A stretch of DNA of 64,000 nt from Candidatus Enterococcus murrayae (GTDB taxonomy: Bacteria; Bacillota; Bacilli; Lactobacillales; Enterococcaceae): contig NZ_JAFLVR010000020.1 of NCBI RefSeq assembly GCF_017315985.1, forward strand, positions 76,766 through 140,765. The letters run 5' to 3'. This document shows positions 26,477-36,794 of this stretch, piece by piece (within the stretch, counting starts at the first letter, position 1; every line of letters starts with the position of its first letter). The notes beneath the pieces were generated by a model. That model searched no databases, was not told the DNA's origin, and saw nothing but the letters and a program-made list of their open reading frames with translations. The translations under genes and the position numbers were made by a program.

Positions 26477-26553
26477 TATGTTACTGATTGTGCAGGCAGA
26501 ACTCAAATTACCTTAGGATAAATACACTATCCTTAGGTAATTTGGGTTTTTTT
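26477..26553 (+). promoter_or_regulatory. RAT antiterminator site and overlapping terminator before licT-like gene
   Basis: A RAT-like element (about 26477-26507; key parts TGTTACTGATT and GCAGGCA followed by ACTCAAA) overlaps a terminator: AAATTACCTTAGGAT (26505-26519) and ATCCTTAGGTAATTT (26529-26543), then GGGTTTTTTT. RAT binding by the antiterminator would block the hairpin. This is the standard LicT/BglG arrangement, and here it sits in front of the antiterminator gene itself. Confidence 0.88.
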
Positions 26554-26572
26554 GTTTGAAAGGAGGGAAAGC

Positions 26573-27433
26573 ATGATAATCAGTCAAATTTTGAACAACA
26601 ATGTAGCTATTGTAAAAAAAGGGAGCAATACCCAAACACGTGGAAATGAAATTATCGTTTACTCGAAAGGAGTCGCTTTTAAACGAAAAGTTGGCGACAG
26701 CATTAAAGAAAAAGACATTCAAAAAACATACGTACTAGATTCACATGATAAATTGGAGCATTTCAGCTATTTACTTTCAAACACCAAAGATGAATACCTA
26801 CAGATTGTAACCAAGACAATCGAATATGGTGAAAAAGTCATTCAGAAGAATGTTTCCGATTATCTCTATCTGGCGTTGCTGGATCACATTGATTTTGCGA
26901 TAAAACGATTGCAGAAAGAACAGATCGTTAAAAGTCCACTAGATTGGGAGGTTCGAAAGTTTTATCCAGACCATTATAAAATTGGACTTTATGCTGTGAA
27001 ATTGATTGAAGAAGCAACTGGCATGGCTTGTCCAAATGAGGAAGCAGTTTCTGTCGCGTTACATTTTATCAATCTCCAAACAAAGGGTAGTGAAGAGGAT
27101 AATATGATGCGAATGATGGAAACTGTACGTGACATTTTATCCATTATTAAGTATCACTTCCGATTAGATTTTGAAGAGGAAAGTATCAATTACATTCGTC
27201 TAGTCACTCATCTCCAATATTTCATTATACGGATGTTTAAGAATGAGGCATTTACGTCAAATGAGACTGAGCTCAATCGACAAATTCGTAAACTTTATCC
27301 AGAAGCTTATAGCTGTGTGAACAAAATACGCATTTATGTTAGAGACGCATTTGAAAAGGAGCTTTCTGATGATGAAGAAGCCTATCTGATGCTTCACATT
27401 CAGCGTGTTACAAAACGAGAAGAGGGGAACTAA
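26573..27433 (+). CDS. licT: LicT/BglG-family transcriptional antiterminator
   Basis: 286-residue RNA-binding regulator. Residues 1-56 are the co-antiterminator domain (MIISQILNNNVAIVKKGSN... VAFKRKVGDSI); PRD1 (~65-170) contains LLDHIDFAIKR and PRD2 (~172-280) ends in YLMLHIQRVTK. Phosphorylation by the cognate EII and by HPr normally sets its activity. It follows the RAT/terminator leader, so it is autoregulated, and ends one base before the PTS gene. The ATG at 26573 follows AGGAGGG. A second RAT at 42179 may also be its target. Confidence 0.9.
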   Translation: MIISQILNNNVAIVKKGSNTQTRGNEIIVYSKGVAFKRKVGDSIKEKDIQKTYVLDSHDKLEHFSYLLSNTKDEYLQIVTKTIEYGEKVIQKNVSDYLYLALLDHIDFAIKRLQKEQIVKSPLDWEVRKFYPDHYKIGLYAVKLIEEATGMACPNEEAVSVALHFINLQTKGSEEDNMMRMMETVRDILSIIKYHFRLDFEEESINYIRLVTHLQYFIIRMFKNEAFTSNETELNRQIRKLYPEAYSCVNKIRIYVRDAFEKELSDDEEAYLMLHIQRVTKREEGN

Positions 27434-27434
27434 A

Positions 27435-29279
27435 ATGAACTATCAAGAATTTTGCCACCAGCTGATCGAGTTGGTCGGCGGCAAAGAAAATATTCAAAGT
27501 GTAACGAATTGTATGACGCGTTTACGTTTTAAATTAAAAGATCGCAGTATTGCCAAAACCGAAGAAATCAAGGATTTGCCAGACGTAATCGATGTAGTTT
27601 CTAATGATGTAGCTTATCAAGTGATCATCGGAACACAGGTCCAAGATATTCGTCCGGAGATGAATCAAATTTTGGGTTTAAGCGGAGAAAACGTTAAAAG
27701 TGAATCTGGTGAAAAAGAAAAATTTGTTACGATGGCCTTGCGCATTTTATCTGAAGCAATGGGTCCAATCCTAACTCCGATAATGGCTGCCGGTTTGTTG
27801 GCCGGAATTTTATCACTGATCTCATTGTCCGGATTAGTATCAGCAGAAAGCTCCACCTATCTGATTTTAGATGCGATTCGCCAATCTGTGTTTTTCTTCC
27901 TACCAGTTTTGATTGCGATTTCATTTAGTCGTCAATTAGGTGTGAATGAGTATTTGGCGGTCGTAATCGCGCTGACACTGATGTCCGAGTCTATCAACGG
28001 TGCGAAAGGGTTAGATTTTCTTGGGCTAAAATTACCTGAGACAACCTATTCAAACTCATTCTTCCCGATTATTCTGAGTATCATTTTCATGAAGTACTTA
28101 ACGAAAGCATTGGAGAAAATCATTCCCAAAGCACTGCAATACTTCTTTAATCCAGTCCTGATACTGATTATTACTTTACCAATCACCTTGATTTTATTCG
28201 GACCATTGGGAACGTATATTGGTGATGGTTTAAATTTCGTTTTTGACTTTATTGGAAATACATTTGGAAGCTGGAGTGTCGTGATGTTGTATGCGGCTTT
28301 GCAGCCGTTCCTGATCACAATTGGAGCAGGAAACTTTATTATTCCGATCTTTATGAACTCTTATGCAACATTAGGCTACGATCCGGTCTTTACTGCTGCA
28401 TGGATTATTTCAGATATTGCTGTATGTGGTGCGGTTATGGGCTATTTCTTCCGCTCGAAGGACAAAAAGCAAAAGCAGCTATTTGGTACAACTGCCTTTA
28501 GTGCTTTCATGGGTGTAACTGAGCCAGCTATTTATGGGGTATTTGTTAAATATCGTCGTCCCTACATCGCTGTAATGATTGGCGGGGGGCTAGGAGGTTT
28601 ATTTGCCGGGTTAATGAAAGTCGTAGGTTACGCTCCTGTTGGTTTGTTTGGTCTTGCTTCATTTATTGGAAAAGACAATTACTCAAACTTTTATATGATG
28701 GTGATTGCAGTCATTATTGGTTTTATCGGCGCAGGAATCGCGGCATTTGTTTTAGGTATTCCCGATGATGACAAAGTAAAAGAAAAACAGGCAGTGTCAG
28801 TTGAAACAGGAGAAGAAGCAGTTACAAAATTATTAGTTAAAGCACCTGTCAAAGGAACAAATGTCGCATTGAGCAAGGTCAATGATAAGGCTTTTTCTTC
28901 ATCTGCTTTAGGAAAAGGCTTAGGAATCGAACCTGAGGAAGATACGATCTATGCACCTGTTGATGGGGAGGTCGTAAGTTTATTCCCTACCAATCATGCG
29001 ATCGGAATCAAAACGGAATACGGCGTTGAGATATTGATTCATATTGGCATCAACACAGTCGAGCTGGATGGAAAACACTTTGAGTCATTTGTTAAACAAG
29101 GCGATAAAGTTTCAGCAGGGGATGCCATTTTGAAAGCGAATATGGCCGAAATCAGAAATGCAGGGTATGATCCAGTCGTAATTACGGTCATTACGAATAC
29201 AGCAGATTATTTAGATGTTTTACCATCAAATGATCCGAGCTTGAATAACGAAGAGGACTGTTTAACAGTCGTAGTCTAA
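27435..29279 (+). CDS. bglP: beta-glucoside PTS EIIBCA permease
   Basis: 614-residue fused permease for aryl- or alkyl-beta-glucosides. EIIB at 1-~85 with phosphocysteine C26 in SVTNCMTRLRF; EIIC (~100-450) with about ten membrane spans and the GVTEPAIYGV motif; EIIA (~470-614) of the glucose type with the histidine in EILIHIGINTVEL. The domain order B-C-A is that of BglF/BglP. It starts after AGAGGGGA and lies between the antiterminator gene and a 6-phospho-beta-glucosidase gene. Confidence 0.92.
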   Translation: MNYQEFCHQLIELVGGKENIQSVTNCMTRLRFKLKDRSIAKTEEIKDLPDVIDVVSNDVAYQVIIGTQVQDIRPEMNQILGLSGENVKSESGEKEKFVTMALRILSEAMGPILTPIMAAGLLAGILSLISLSGLVSAESSTYLILDAIRQSVFFFLPVLIAISFSRQLGVNEYLAVVIALTLMSESINGAKGLDFLGLKLPETTYSNSFFPIILSIIFMKYLTKALEKIIPKALQYFFNPVLILIITLPITLILFGPLGTYIGDGLNFVFDFIGNTFGSWSVVMLYAALQPFLITIGAGNFIIPIFMNSYATLGYDPVFTAAWIISDIAVCGAVMGYFFRSKDKKQKQLFGTTAFSAFMGVTEPAIYGVFVKYRRPYIAVMIGGGLGGLFAGLMKVVGYAPVGLFGLASFIGKDNYSNFYMMVIAVIIGFIGAGIAAFVLGIPDDDKVKEKQAVSVETGEEAVTKLLVKAPVKGTNVALSKVNDKAFSSSALGKGLGIEPEEDTIYAPVDGEVVSLFPTNHAIGIKTEYGVEILIHIGINTVELDGKHFESFVKQGDKVSAGDAILKANMAEIRNAGYDPVVITVITNTADYLDVLPSNDPSLNNEEDCLTVVV

Positions 29280-30731
<1,452 letters not shown>

Positions 30732-30733
30732 AA

Positions 30734-31513
30734 ATGAAAAAAGTATTCGGTACATTGTTGACTTGTTTGTTGGGACTTACATTGATGGGTGGATTTTTAA
30801 AAGGTCAGGAAGCAGAAGCAGCAAAGAAAAATGATGAAATCACGATCTATCTGATTCGTCACGGGAAGACTTTTTTCAATACAACTGGGCAAGTACAGGG
30901 CTTCGCGGACTCCCCTCTGACGGATAAAGGAATCAGCCAAGCGAAAAAGTTGGGAACTGGTTTGAAGGATATCAAATTTGATTTAGCGTATTCCAGTGAT
31001 TTAGGTCGCCAACGCAATACAGCGAAGCTGATTCTTTCAAAAAGCGATAAGAAAAAGCCAGTGTTGAAAGAACATGATGGCTTTAAGGAATGGAATTATG
31101 GCGGGTATGAAGGCAAGACGGACAAGGAAATGTGGGAACCCATTTTTGAAGCAAATGGGTTAAAGCTGGATGAAAACTGGTCAGACTATGAGAAGTTAGT
31201 CGAAAAAATCGGTGACGACGGGATTGCCAATGCAATCGCAGCAAATGATCCATTAAAAGCAGCGGAAAACTATGATGAAATTACAACTCGCGGGAAAGCT
31301 GCAATGAAAACTGTGATCAAAGACGCAAAGAAGGCAAAGGCTAAAAATGTCATGGTGGTTTCCTCCGGCAGTATGATCCCAACGATTTTAGAACTGCTTG
31401 TTCCTGAAGAGTACAACGGAGAGATTTTAGATAATTGCAGCGTGACCACGTTAACATACAAAGACGGCAAGTACACGTTAGATAAAGTCGGTGATACACA
31501 GTATATTGAATAA
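30734..31513 (+). CDS. secreted histidine-phosphatase (phosphoglycerate mutase-like) protein
   Basis: 259 residues beginning with a signal peptide (MKKVFGTLLTCLLGLTLMGG... EAEAA). The mature part is a histidine phosphatase: catalytic His in YLIRHGKTFFN, then SDLGRQRNTA, the acid E in KEWNYGGYEG, and a late VVSSGSMI where VSHG/HG is usual, so the second catalytic histidine appears replaced by serine. It may thus be altered in activity. It lies two bases after a beta-glucosidase gene, hence co-transcribed with sugar uptake. Substrate unknown. Confidence 0.82.
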   Translation: MKKVFGTLLTCLLGLTLMGGFLKGQEAEAAKKNDEITIYLIRHGKTFFNTTGQVQGFADSPLTDKGISQAKKLGTGLKDIKFDLAYSSDLGRQRNTAKLILSKSDKKKPVLKEHDGFKEWNYGGYEGKTDKEMWEPIFEANGLKLDENWSDYEKLVEKIGDDGIANAIAANDPLKAAENYDEITTRGKAAMKTVIKDAKKAKAKNVMVVSSGSMIPTILELLVPEEYNGEILDNCSVTTLTYKDGKYTLDKVGDTQYIE

Positions 31514-31514
31514 A

Positions 31515-31601
31515 AAGAGTACGAACTGAAAAAGCTTAACAAAAATAAAGAGAAACGCTAATAAACTTTCCATTTTTAAAGTTTATCGGCGTTTCTCTTT
31601 T
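31515..31601 (-). repeat. dispersed terminator-plus-tail repeat, copy 5 (minus strand)
   Basis: Stem AAAGAGAAACGC (31547-31558) with GCGTTTCTCTTT (31589-31600) and inner arms ATAAACTTT (31561) and AAAGTTTAT (31578). Read on the minus strand, the hairpin is followed by ATTTTTGTTAAGC, the conserved tail. It lies between convergent genes and would terminate the minus-strand hydrolase gene. Confidence 0.7.
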
Positions 31602-31642
31602 CTTATATAAAGTATTATGGTTTATCGCTTTATTTTTCTTGC

Positions 31643-32260
31643 CTAACGCAAATTAGAAAATGCACCGAATTTTGTCATTAATTCGTCAAATCCAGGAACG
31701 GTTTCTTCCCGATTCCAATCTCGCTGCAATTCACACGCCAGCTGAGCGATGGAGGTTAATTGAGCCCCTGCCTGTTCGACACGCCGCAGCGCAGTTTCAT
31801 GGGCGATTGGCGAGGTTCCGCCAACAGCGTCAACGATCGGATACACTTCATAGCCCTCTTTTAAAGCATCCAATGTTGGGAAGGTCAGACAGGCCTCTGT
31901 CCATAAAGCAAGGATCAGGATTTTCTTCCGACCAGTAGCTTTGATGGCTTCATTGTATTCTTTATCCTCCCAAGCATTGATCGAGCTGCGGTCATACGAG
32001 GGGACATCTTCGCCGACAGCCTTTTTCAATACAGGGATCGTATCGGTATTCCAGCCCTTTTCAACATTGACCGTCGAAAGAACAATTGGGATATGATAAA
32101 GCTTGGCAAGTTCGATAACAATCTCCGTATTGCGGATCAGTTCTGAACGATTCATGGAATTGATCGAGTTGATTTGAGTTGGCTGGTAATCAATTACAGT
32201 CAATACAGTATTTTCTGGTGAAAGCAATTCGTCTTCCGTTCTTTTTGCATAGCTAGTCAT
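31643..32260 (-). CDS. isochorismatase-family cysteine hydrolase (YcaC-like)
   Basis: 205-residue hydrolase. Catalytic aspartate in LTVIDYQPTQI and nucleophile cysteine in LALWTEACLTFPTLDAL are the marks of the isochorismatase/YcaC family; GGTSPIAHETALRR is also typical. Substrates in this family are amides, and YcaC-like members are mostly unassigned. The ATG at 32260 has AAAGGAG nine bases upstream, better than the GTG at 32269. The downstream terminator is the minus-strand repeat at 31515. The LysR remnant lies just upstream. Confidence 0.8.
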   Translation of the reverse strand: MTSYAKRTEDELLSPENTVLTVIDYQPTQINSINSMNRSELIRNTEIVIELAKLYHIPIVLSTVNVEKGWNTDTIPVLKKAVGEDVPSYDRSSINAWEDKEYNEAIKATGRKKILILALWTEACLTFPTLDALKEGYEVYPIVDAVGGTSPIAHETALRRVEQAGAQLTSIAQLACELQRDWNREETVPGFDELMTKFGAFSNLR

Positions 32261-32312
32261 TCTATCCACTCCTTTGATCTAATGCCCACATTGTAACGCG
32301 GAATAGAAAAAA

Positions 32313-32813
32313 TCACGAAGATTTCGTTTTGGTATGACTGGCTAGTTTTTCAAGAAGGAGCGTACCGGCGTTAGAGAAAATCTGTTTCTTTTTCCAGATA
32401 ATATTGATTCTGGCGGTTAGGGCTGGTTTAAGCGGAACAAAAACCAAGCCGCTATCCTTTGTATTAATAATTCCATCAATACAAAAGGCCACAATGTTTC
32501 CTTCTTTGACTAATAAGGAGGCATTATAAAGCAGATTATAGCTGCCGGCAATTTTGAAATGACTCAGATTTTCTCCCAGCCATTCTGACAGCTGATTGTT
32601 CACGAGTGTTTGATTGGAAATCAATAATGCGTGATCGGTCAAGTCCTTGGGTGTCACAAAAGCTTTAGAGGCTAAGGCATGATTCTCATTAATAAGGATG
32701 CCCCAGCGATCAGAAATCGGGAGTGGGAGATACTCATATTTTTGTTTTTCCACCGGATCAATCACCAGACCGAAATCCAACAGGCCCATATCAATTTTAT
32801 CCTTAACATCCTA
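32313..32813 (-). pseudogene. LysR-type regulator remnant lacking the DNA-binding domain
   Basis: About 165 codons of a LysR substrate-binding domain: DKIDMGLLDFGLVIDPVEKQKYEYLPL, then PKDLTDHALLISNQ and VKEGNIVAFCIDGI. An in-frame TAG lies just before (about 32814-32816), and no helix-turn-helix is found further upstream, where the sequence is unrelated. The protein would begin in mid-domain. I read it as the decayed 3' half of a regulator that once controlled a neighbour, possibly the hydrolase gene at 31643. Confidence 0.7.
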
Positions 32814-32919
32814 ATCACTCCCATAGTTATTATCGATAGTTAGCTATGCAATATAAGTATTATTCATCGCAAGTATAACGAAGTATACTAGATTCAGCAA
32901 CTAGAGGAGGAATGAGACG

Positions 32920-33480
32920 ATGAGCAAAGAGGAGCTGTTAACCCAGATCCAAGGAGCGGAGATTTTGCCTGGCTCCGACCTCTATGAGGAGATTCATGTG
33001 CTGAAGGCCGACAATGAGCGGCTCGTTATGGAAATGAACGGAAAATATCATACGCCCCAAGAGGTCCGTGCGTATTTAGAAGAGATCACCGAGAAGAAAA
33101 TCGATGATTCTGTGACGATTTCTCAGCCTTTTTATACGGATTTCGGCAAGCATATTTCATTTGGCAAGGACATTTTCATCAATCAAAATGTCACCTTTGT
33201 TGATTTGGGCGGTATTGCGATTGAAGATCATGTCTTGATTGGTCCAATGTGCCGGATTATTTCCGTCAATCATTTGATAGATCCGAAAAAACGCAGAGGA
33301 GTAACCGCGGCATCAGTCAACATTGAAGAAAATGCTTGGTTAGGGGCAAATGTCACCGTTTTGCCAGGAGTAACGATTGGTAAAAATGCGATCGTTGCTG
33401 CGGATTCAACCGTTACCAAGGAGGTCCCTGCGAATGTGATTGTAGCTGGTACACCGGCTAAAGTTATTAAGGAAATCTAG
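32920..33480 (+). CDS. sugar O-acetyltransferase (maltose/galactoside acetyltransferase family)
   Basis: 186-residue left-handed beta-helix acetyltransferase that uses acetyl-CoA to acetylate sugars. It has an N-terminal helical segment (ILPGSDLYEEIHVLKADNERL), hexapeptide repeats from about residue 75, and the catalytic histidine in RIISVNHLID. The C-terminal NVIVAGTPAKVIKEI is typical. Length matches Maa/LacA-type transferases (not the isomerase LacA). Ribosome site AGAGGAGG. It may detoxify non-metabolised sugars. Followed by a lipoprotein gene 47 bases away. Confidence 0.87.
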   Translation: MSKEELLTQIQGAEILPGSDLYEEIHVLKADNERLVMEMNGKYHTPQEVRAYLEEITEKKIDDSVTISQPFYTDFGKHISFGKDIFINQNVTFVDLGGIAIEDHVLIGPMCRIISVNHLIDPKKRRGVTAASVNIEENAWLGANVTVLPGVTIGKNAIVAADSTVTKEVPANVIVAGTPAKVIKEI

Positions 33481-33527
33481 TTTGCGAAAAGAAGTGAAAC
33501 AAAGGTTCGTTCATAGGAGGGATGAGA

Positions 33528-34001
33528 GTGAAGTTTTTGCGAATGCTGCTTGTTATCGGCTTGCTTTGGAGCGGTCTTGCCATATTGTCCGCCTGCTCTG
33601 CAACAGAAAATTCCACCTATGATCAATCAACCGAGAGGACTAAAGAGGAACGTGTAGACATGCTGCGACTGCAGGTGAATGGGAACGAACTGCAAATAGA
33701 ATGGGAAACGAATCCAACCGTAAAAAAGCTGCAACAACTATTGCCGAAGAAATTCACGATGCAGGATTTGCATCAAAATGAAAAATATTATGACCTGCCT
33801 GAAAACCTTCCTAGTGAGGCCAAAAGAGTTGGCAAAATCGAAGCAGGAGACATTATGCTTTATGGAGAAAGGACCCTTGTGGTATTCTATCAGTCCTTTG
33901 ATACAAGCTACTCTTATACTAGAGTTGGCCGGATCGTCAATAATCAACAGCTGATTGAGCAGCTAGGAAACGCTCAAGTAGAAGTCGAAAGAATCAATTA
34001 A
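33528..34001 (+). CDS. lipoprotein with cyclophilin-like domain
   Basis: 157 residues with a lipoprotein signal peptide: basic start, hydrophobic core, lipobox LSAC with the cysteine at about residue 23. The mature part (LRLQVNGNELQIEWETNPTV... GDIMLYGERTLVVFYQSF... YTRVGRI) matches the small cyclophilin-like domain often found beside oxidoreductases and flavodoxins. Isomerase activity is not implied. The GTG at 33528 has AGGAGG seven bases upstream; the ATG at 33522 nearly touches it. An aldo-keto reductase gene follows at 17 bases, a pairing consistent with the domain's usual context. Confidence 0.8.
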   Translation: MKFLRMLLVIGLLWSGLAILSACSATENSTYDQSTERTKEERVDMLRLQVNGNELQIEWETNPTVKKLQQLLPKKFTMQDLHQNEKYYDLPENLPSEAKRVGKIEAGDIMLYGERTLVVFYQSFDTSYSYTRVGRIVNNQQLIEQLGNAQVEVERIN

Positions 34002-34018
34002 GAAAGCAGGGAATAAAT

Positions 34019-34894
34019 GTGTTAAAAGAAACCTATACATTAACAAACGGAGTCAAAATACCAAAAATTGCCTATGGAACATGGAAAATCACGAATGACC
34101 AAGTAACTGAAAAAGTCTTAGAAGCGATCGAAGTAGGCTATCGTCATATTGATACTGCACAGGCCTATGAAAACGAAGAAGGCGTAGGAGCCGCAATCAA
34201 AGCCAGCACTCAGCCGCGAGAGGAGTTGTTTATTACAACGAAGCTTGCTGCTGAAATCAAGGATTATGAAGGTGCGGTCAAGGCCATCGATGACTCACTA
34301 AGAAAACTAGACTTGGACTATATTGATTTGATGATCATTCACAGTCCGAAGCCATGGGTAGATTTCCAAGGCGACAATCATTATTTTGAAGGCAATTTAG
34401 CCGCTTGGCAAGCGTTAGAAGAAGCCTATCAGGCTGGAAAGCTGCGAGCGATTGGTGTTTCCAATTTTGAAGTGGTGGACTTAAAGAATCTATTAGAACA
34501 TACTACGATCAAGCCAATGGTGAATCAAGTGCTCGCCCACATTGGCCAAACACCCTTCGAGGTCATCGATTATTCTCAAGCAAATAACTTGCTGGTAGAA
34601 GCCTATTCACCAATCGCCCATGGTGCAATGCTTCAGAGTGAAACGATTACAGCTTTGGCGAAAAAATACGAGGTATCGATCCCGCAGCTGGCTATTCGCT
34701 ACTGCCTGCAATTAGACCTTTTACCGTTGCCAAAAACGCAGAATCGCCAACACATGGCTAATAACGCGGATGTTGATTTTCAAATTTCACAAGAGGATAT
34801 GGAGACGCTGAAGGCGTTAAGTAGTGATTTTGATTACGGAAAAAACAATGATACGCCTGTTTTTAAAAAGGTATTAGGCGATCGAAAAGAATAA
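34019..34894 (+). CDS. aldo/keto reductase
   Basis: 291-residue NADPH-dependent oxidoreductase of the AKR superfamily. The catalytic tetrad is visible: D45, Y50 (HIDTAQAYENE), K75 (TTKLAAE) and H108 (LMIIHSPKPW). IGVSNFEV and the C-terminal LPKTQNRQHMANNADV form the cofactor pocket. It starts with GTG at 34019 after GCAGGGA. Probable operon with the lipoprotein gene and perhaps the acetyltransferase gene. Substrate unknown. Terminated by repeat copy 3. Confidence 0.87.
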   Translation: MLKETYTLTNGVKIPKIAYGTWKITNDQVTEKVLEAIEVGYRHIDTAQAYENEEGVGAAIKASTQPREELFITTKLAAEIKDYEGAVKAIDDSLRKLDLDYIDLMIIHSPKPWVDFQGDNHYFEGNLAAWQALEEAYQAGKLRAIGVSNFEVVDLKNLLEHTTIKPMVNQVLAHIGQTPFEVIDYSQANNLLVEAYSPIAHGAMLQSETITALAKKYEVSIPQLAIRYCLQLDLLPLPKTQNRQHMANNADVDFQISQEDMETLKALSSDFDYGKNNDTPVFKKVLGDRKE

Positions 34895-34898
34895 TGAT

Positions 34899-34990
34899 AA
34901 AAGCGAATGACTTTACTACTTTCGATTATGAAAGTAATAAGGCCATTCGCTTTCGTTTTGTTAAGTATTTTTCAAAATGACTTTAATTCT
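34899..34990 (+). repeat. dispersed terminator-plus-tail repeat, copy 3
   Basis: Outer stem AAAGCGAATG (34900-34909) with CATTCGCTTT (34944-34953); inner arms TTACT and AAGTAA; then CGTTTT and the tail GTTAAGTATTTTTCAAAATG (34960-34979) ending ACTTTAA. This is the clearest copy of the family and the terminator of the aldo/keto reductase gene. Confidence 0.78.
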
Positions 34991-35003
34991 GTTATGTTTT
35001 GTT

Positions 35004-35597
35004 CTATAGAATACTTTTTTTAATTGACGGATCAATGATGTCTTCTAGACAGAATGTGTGATTCTCATAGGTTAATATAAATATCGCACAATTTGGAAAC
35101 GAACGAATGAGGTCGGCTTCATCGCCTTGCCAGATCGTTTGAAGAAAGCTGATGCAAGCTCCATTATGAGACATCACCAAGACATTTTGGTGATCCTCCT
35201 GCGCCATGATTTGATACAGCGCAGTAGTCATTCGTTTTTGGACCATCGCCATGGATTCGCCGCCGAATTGCAGATAAAAATTCTCAAAATATTCCTTTCC
35301 CTGCGGTTGTAAAAATTGCTGCTCGCCCTCGAAGGAGCCAAACCCCATCTCCTTCAGTTCTTTCAAGCGTTGGTAGCTTTTATTATTCGTTATGATCTCC
35401 AAGGTGTCACAAGCACGTTCTTGAGTAGAAGAGTAGAGGTGATCAAATTGAATCCCATTTTCTTGAAAAAATTCTCGTGCTTGGTGGGCCTGCACGATCC
35501 CTTTTTCGGTCAAAGGCGAATCACAGGCGCCCTGAACTTTTTTTAATTGGTTAAAAAGTGTTTCTCCATGCCTCATTAAGAATAGCTGCTTTTTCAT
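35004..35597 (-). CDS. histidine phosphatase family protein (phosphoglycerate mutase-like)
   Basis: 197-residue cytoplasmic phosphatase. Catalytic H in LFLMRHGETLFNQ, SSTQERACDTLE, the acid in KEMGFGSFEGE, and the second histidine in VLVMSHNGACISFL, so the site is complete, unlike the secreted paralogue at 30734. The start ATG at 35597 follows GGAGG by five bases. Members act on small phosphorylated metabolites; the substrate here is unknown. Single-gene unit. Confidence 0.83.
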   Translation of the reverse strand: MKKQLFLMRHGETLFNQLKKVQGACDSPLTEKGIVQAHQAREFFQENGIQFDHLYSSTQERACDTLEIITNNKSYQRLKELKEMGFGSFEGEQQFLQPQGKEYFENFYLQFGGESMAMVQKRMTTALYQIMAQEDHQNVLVMSHNGACISFLQTIWQGDEADLIRSFPNCAIFILTYENHTFCLEDIIDPSIKKSIL

Positions 35598-35711
35598 TTT
35601 TACCTCCAATTTATCGATTCGTTAAATACTATCAACGTCAATTTGAGAATGCACCCTCTGTTTTTCCAGAAGTGCACGGTGATTGATTAGGTTTACATAA
35701 AATAATTATTA

Positions 35712-35750
35712 CAAAAAGATAGACCTGTCAACATCTTTGGCAGGTCCATC
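35712..35750 (-). terminator. terminator of ArsR-type regulator gene
   Basis: On the minus strand a GACCTGCCA/TGACAGGTC hairpin (plus 35722-35730 and 35738-35746) followed by a T-run (plus AAAAA at 35713). Its stem wording resembles the terminator at 39164 at the other end of the divergent ArsR/MFS/GH43 unit. Confidence 0.65.
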
Positions 35751-35774
35751 TTGCACTAATAGCTGAGCTCAATT

Positions 35775-36668
35775 CTAGCTGTAAAATAGTTTGAAATCAA
35801 TATCCTGTTCATGATTACCAAATTTTTTCCCGTAGATTGTACAGCCGCCAACATTGGCAGCATCAGATTTGACTTCGATCCGCAAAGTCCAAAGCTGGGT
35901 GTCTGATGAATGAAAGTCACTGATTTTGGTGGCAGACAAGGGCTCACCCTCCATGTAAGTTCCATGGTCCATTATTCGAATCGTTTTAAGCAGTCCGTAC
36001 TGATTCAAATTATCTGGATACCAGGAGGGATTATTTTTTCCGCGAGTATCAGAGAAATCTCCAGGTGAGGTCCATGTTCCCAAGTCCTTCCCATTTAGTG
36101 AAAAAGAGATATCGGATGGCCAGTTATTGTTTGAAAAAGGAAATTCGGAGGCGATCTCCATGGAGATTTCCAACATTTCCAGCTTTTGATCATCCTCTAA
36201 TAAATTAGGAATTTGATATTCGATGTAGCCTTGGGTAAACCAGAGAATTTGAGCATTCATTCTTGAAGGATCCATAAAATATTTTGGATGGTCATTGATC
36301 CCAATGAAATCCTCTGAAGTAGCTAGACCACAGGGGGGAACAATCGAAAAATTTGTGTATTGACCAATCGGGATCGACGTATCAAGTGTATTGTAGGCCG
36401 TGTAGATTTTTTTTGGAAAATTTATCGTAATAGAATCGACCTTCAAGCTAGAAACTTTTGAGCGGCCCAGACGATCGGTAGTGATAAGACCGGCGTTTTC
36501 TAGTTTTTTTATGTGCATGGTCACGATTGCACTGCTGAGTCCAAGCTCCGAAGCGACTTCTTTTACACTCATCTTCTTTTTAGAGAGCAACTGAATAATA
36601 GTTAAACGAACCGAACTGGCTAGTGCTTCATAAACTGGAAGAGAATCTTGAGTAATATCTAGCTGCAT
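35775..36668 (-). CDS. ArsR-type winged-helix transcriptional regulator
   Basis: 297 residues. N-terminal ArsR-like winged helix-turn-helix (LASSVRLTIIQLLSKKKMSVKEVASELGLSSAIVTMHIKKLENAGLI), followed by a ~200-residue C-terminal domain with beta-rich character (DIRGKNN-like loops, NQYGLLKTIRIMDHGTYMEG) that may bind a carbohydrate. It diverges from an MFS oligosaccharide transporter and a GH43 glycosidase, which it probably regulates. Ribosome site AAAGGAGA. Its own promoter (36701-36728, minus) is near consensus. Confidence 0.8.
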   Translation of the reverse strand: MQLDITQDSLPVYEALASSVRLTIIQLLSKKKMSVKEVASELGLSSAIVTMHIKKLENAGLITTDRLGRSKVSSLKVDSITINFPKKIYTAYNTLDTSIPIGQYTNFSIVPPCGLATSEDFIGINDHPKYFMDPSRMNAQILWFTQGYIEYQIPNLLEDDQKLEMLEISMEIASEFPFSNNNWPSDISFSLNGKDLGTWTSPGDFSDTRGKNNPSWYPDNLNQYGLLKTIRIMDHGTYMEGEPLSATKISDFHSSDTQLWTLRIEVKSDAANVGGCTIYGKKFGNHEQDIDFKLFYS

Positions 36669-36700
36669 AAAAAATCTCCTTTGAATTAACGATTACCTTA

Positions 36701-36728
36701 ATTATACAATTTGAAAGCGAAAAATCAA
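36701..36728 (-). promoter_or_regulatory. promoter of ArsR-type regulator gene
   Basis: Minus strand TTGATT (plus 36723-36728), 16 bases, TATAAT (plus 36701-36706). Nearby TTAAT/ATTAA words (for example TTAATAAAAACATTAA from about 36740) are possible operators for the divergent regulator. Confidence 0.65.
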
Positions 36729-36794
36729 TGGGATAAAGTTAATAAAAACATTAATCAGGCAATGGATTTGTAATTTAGATTAATAATTTTATGT

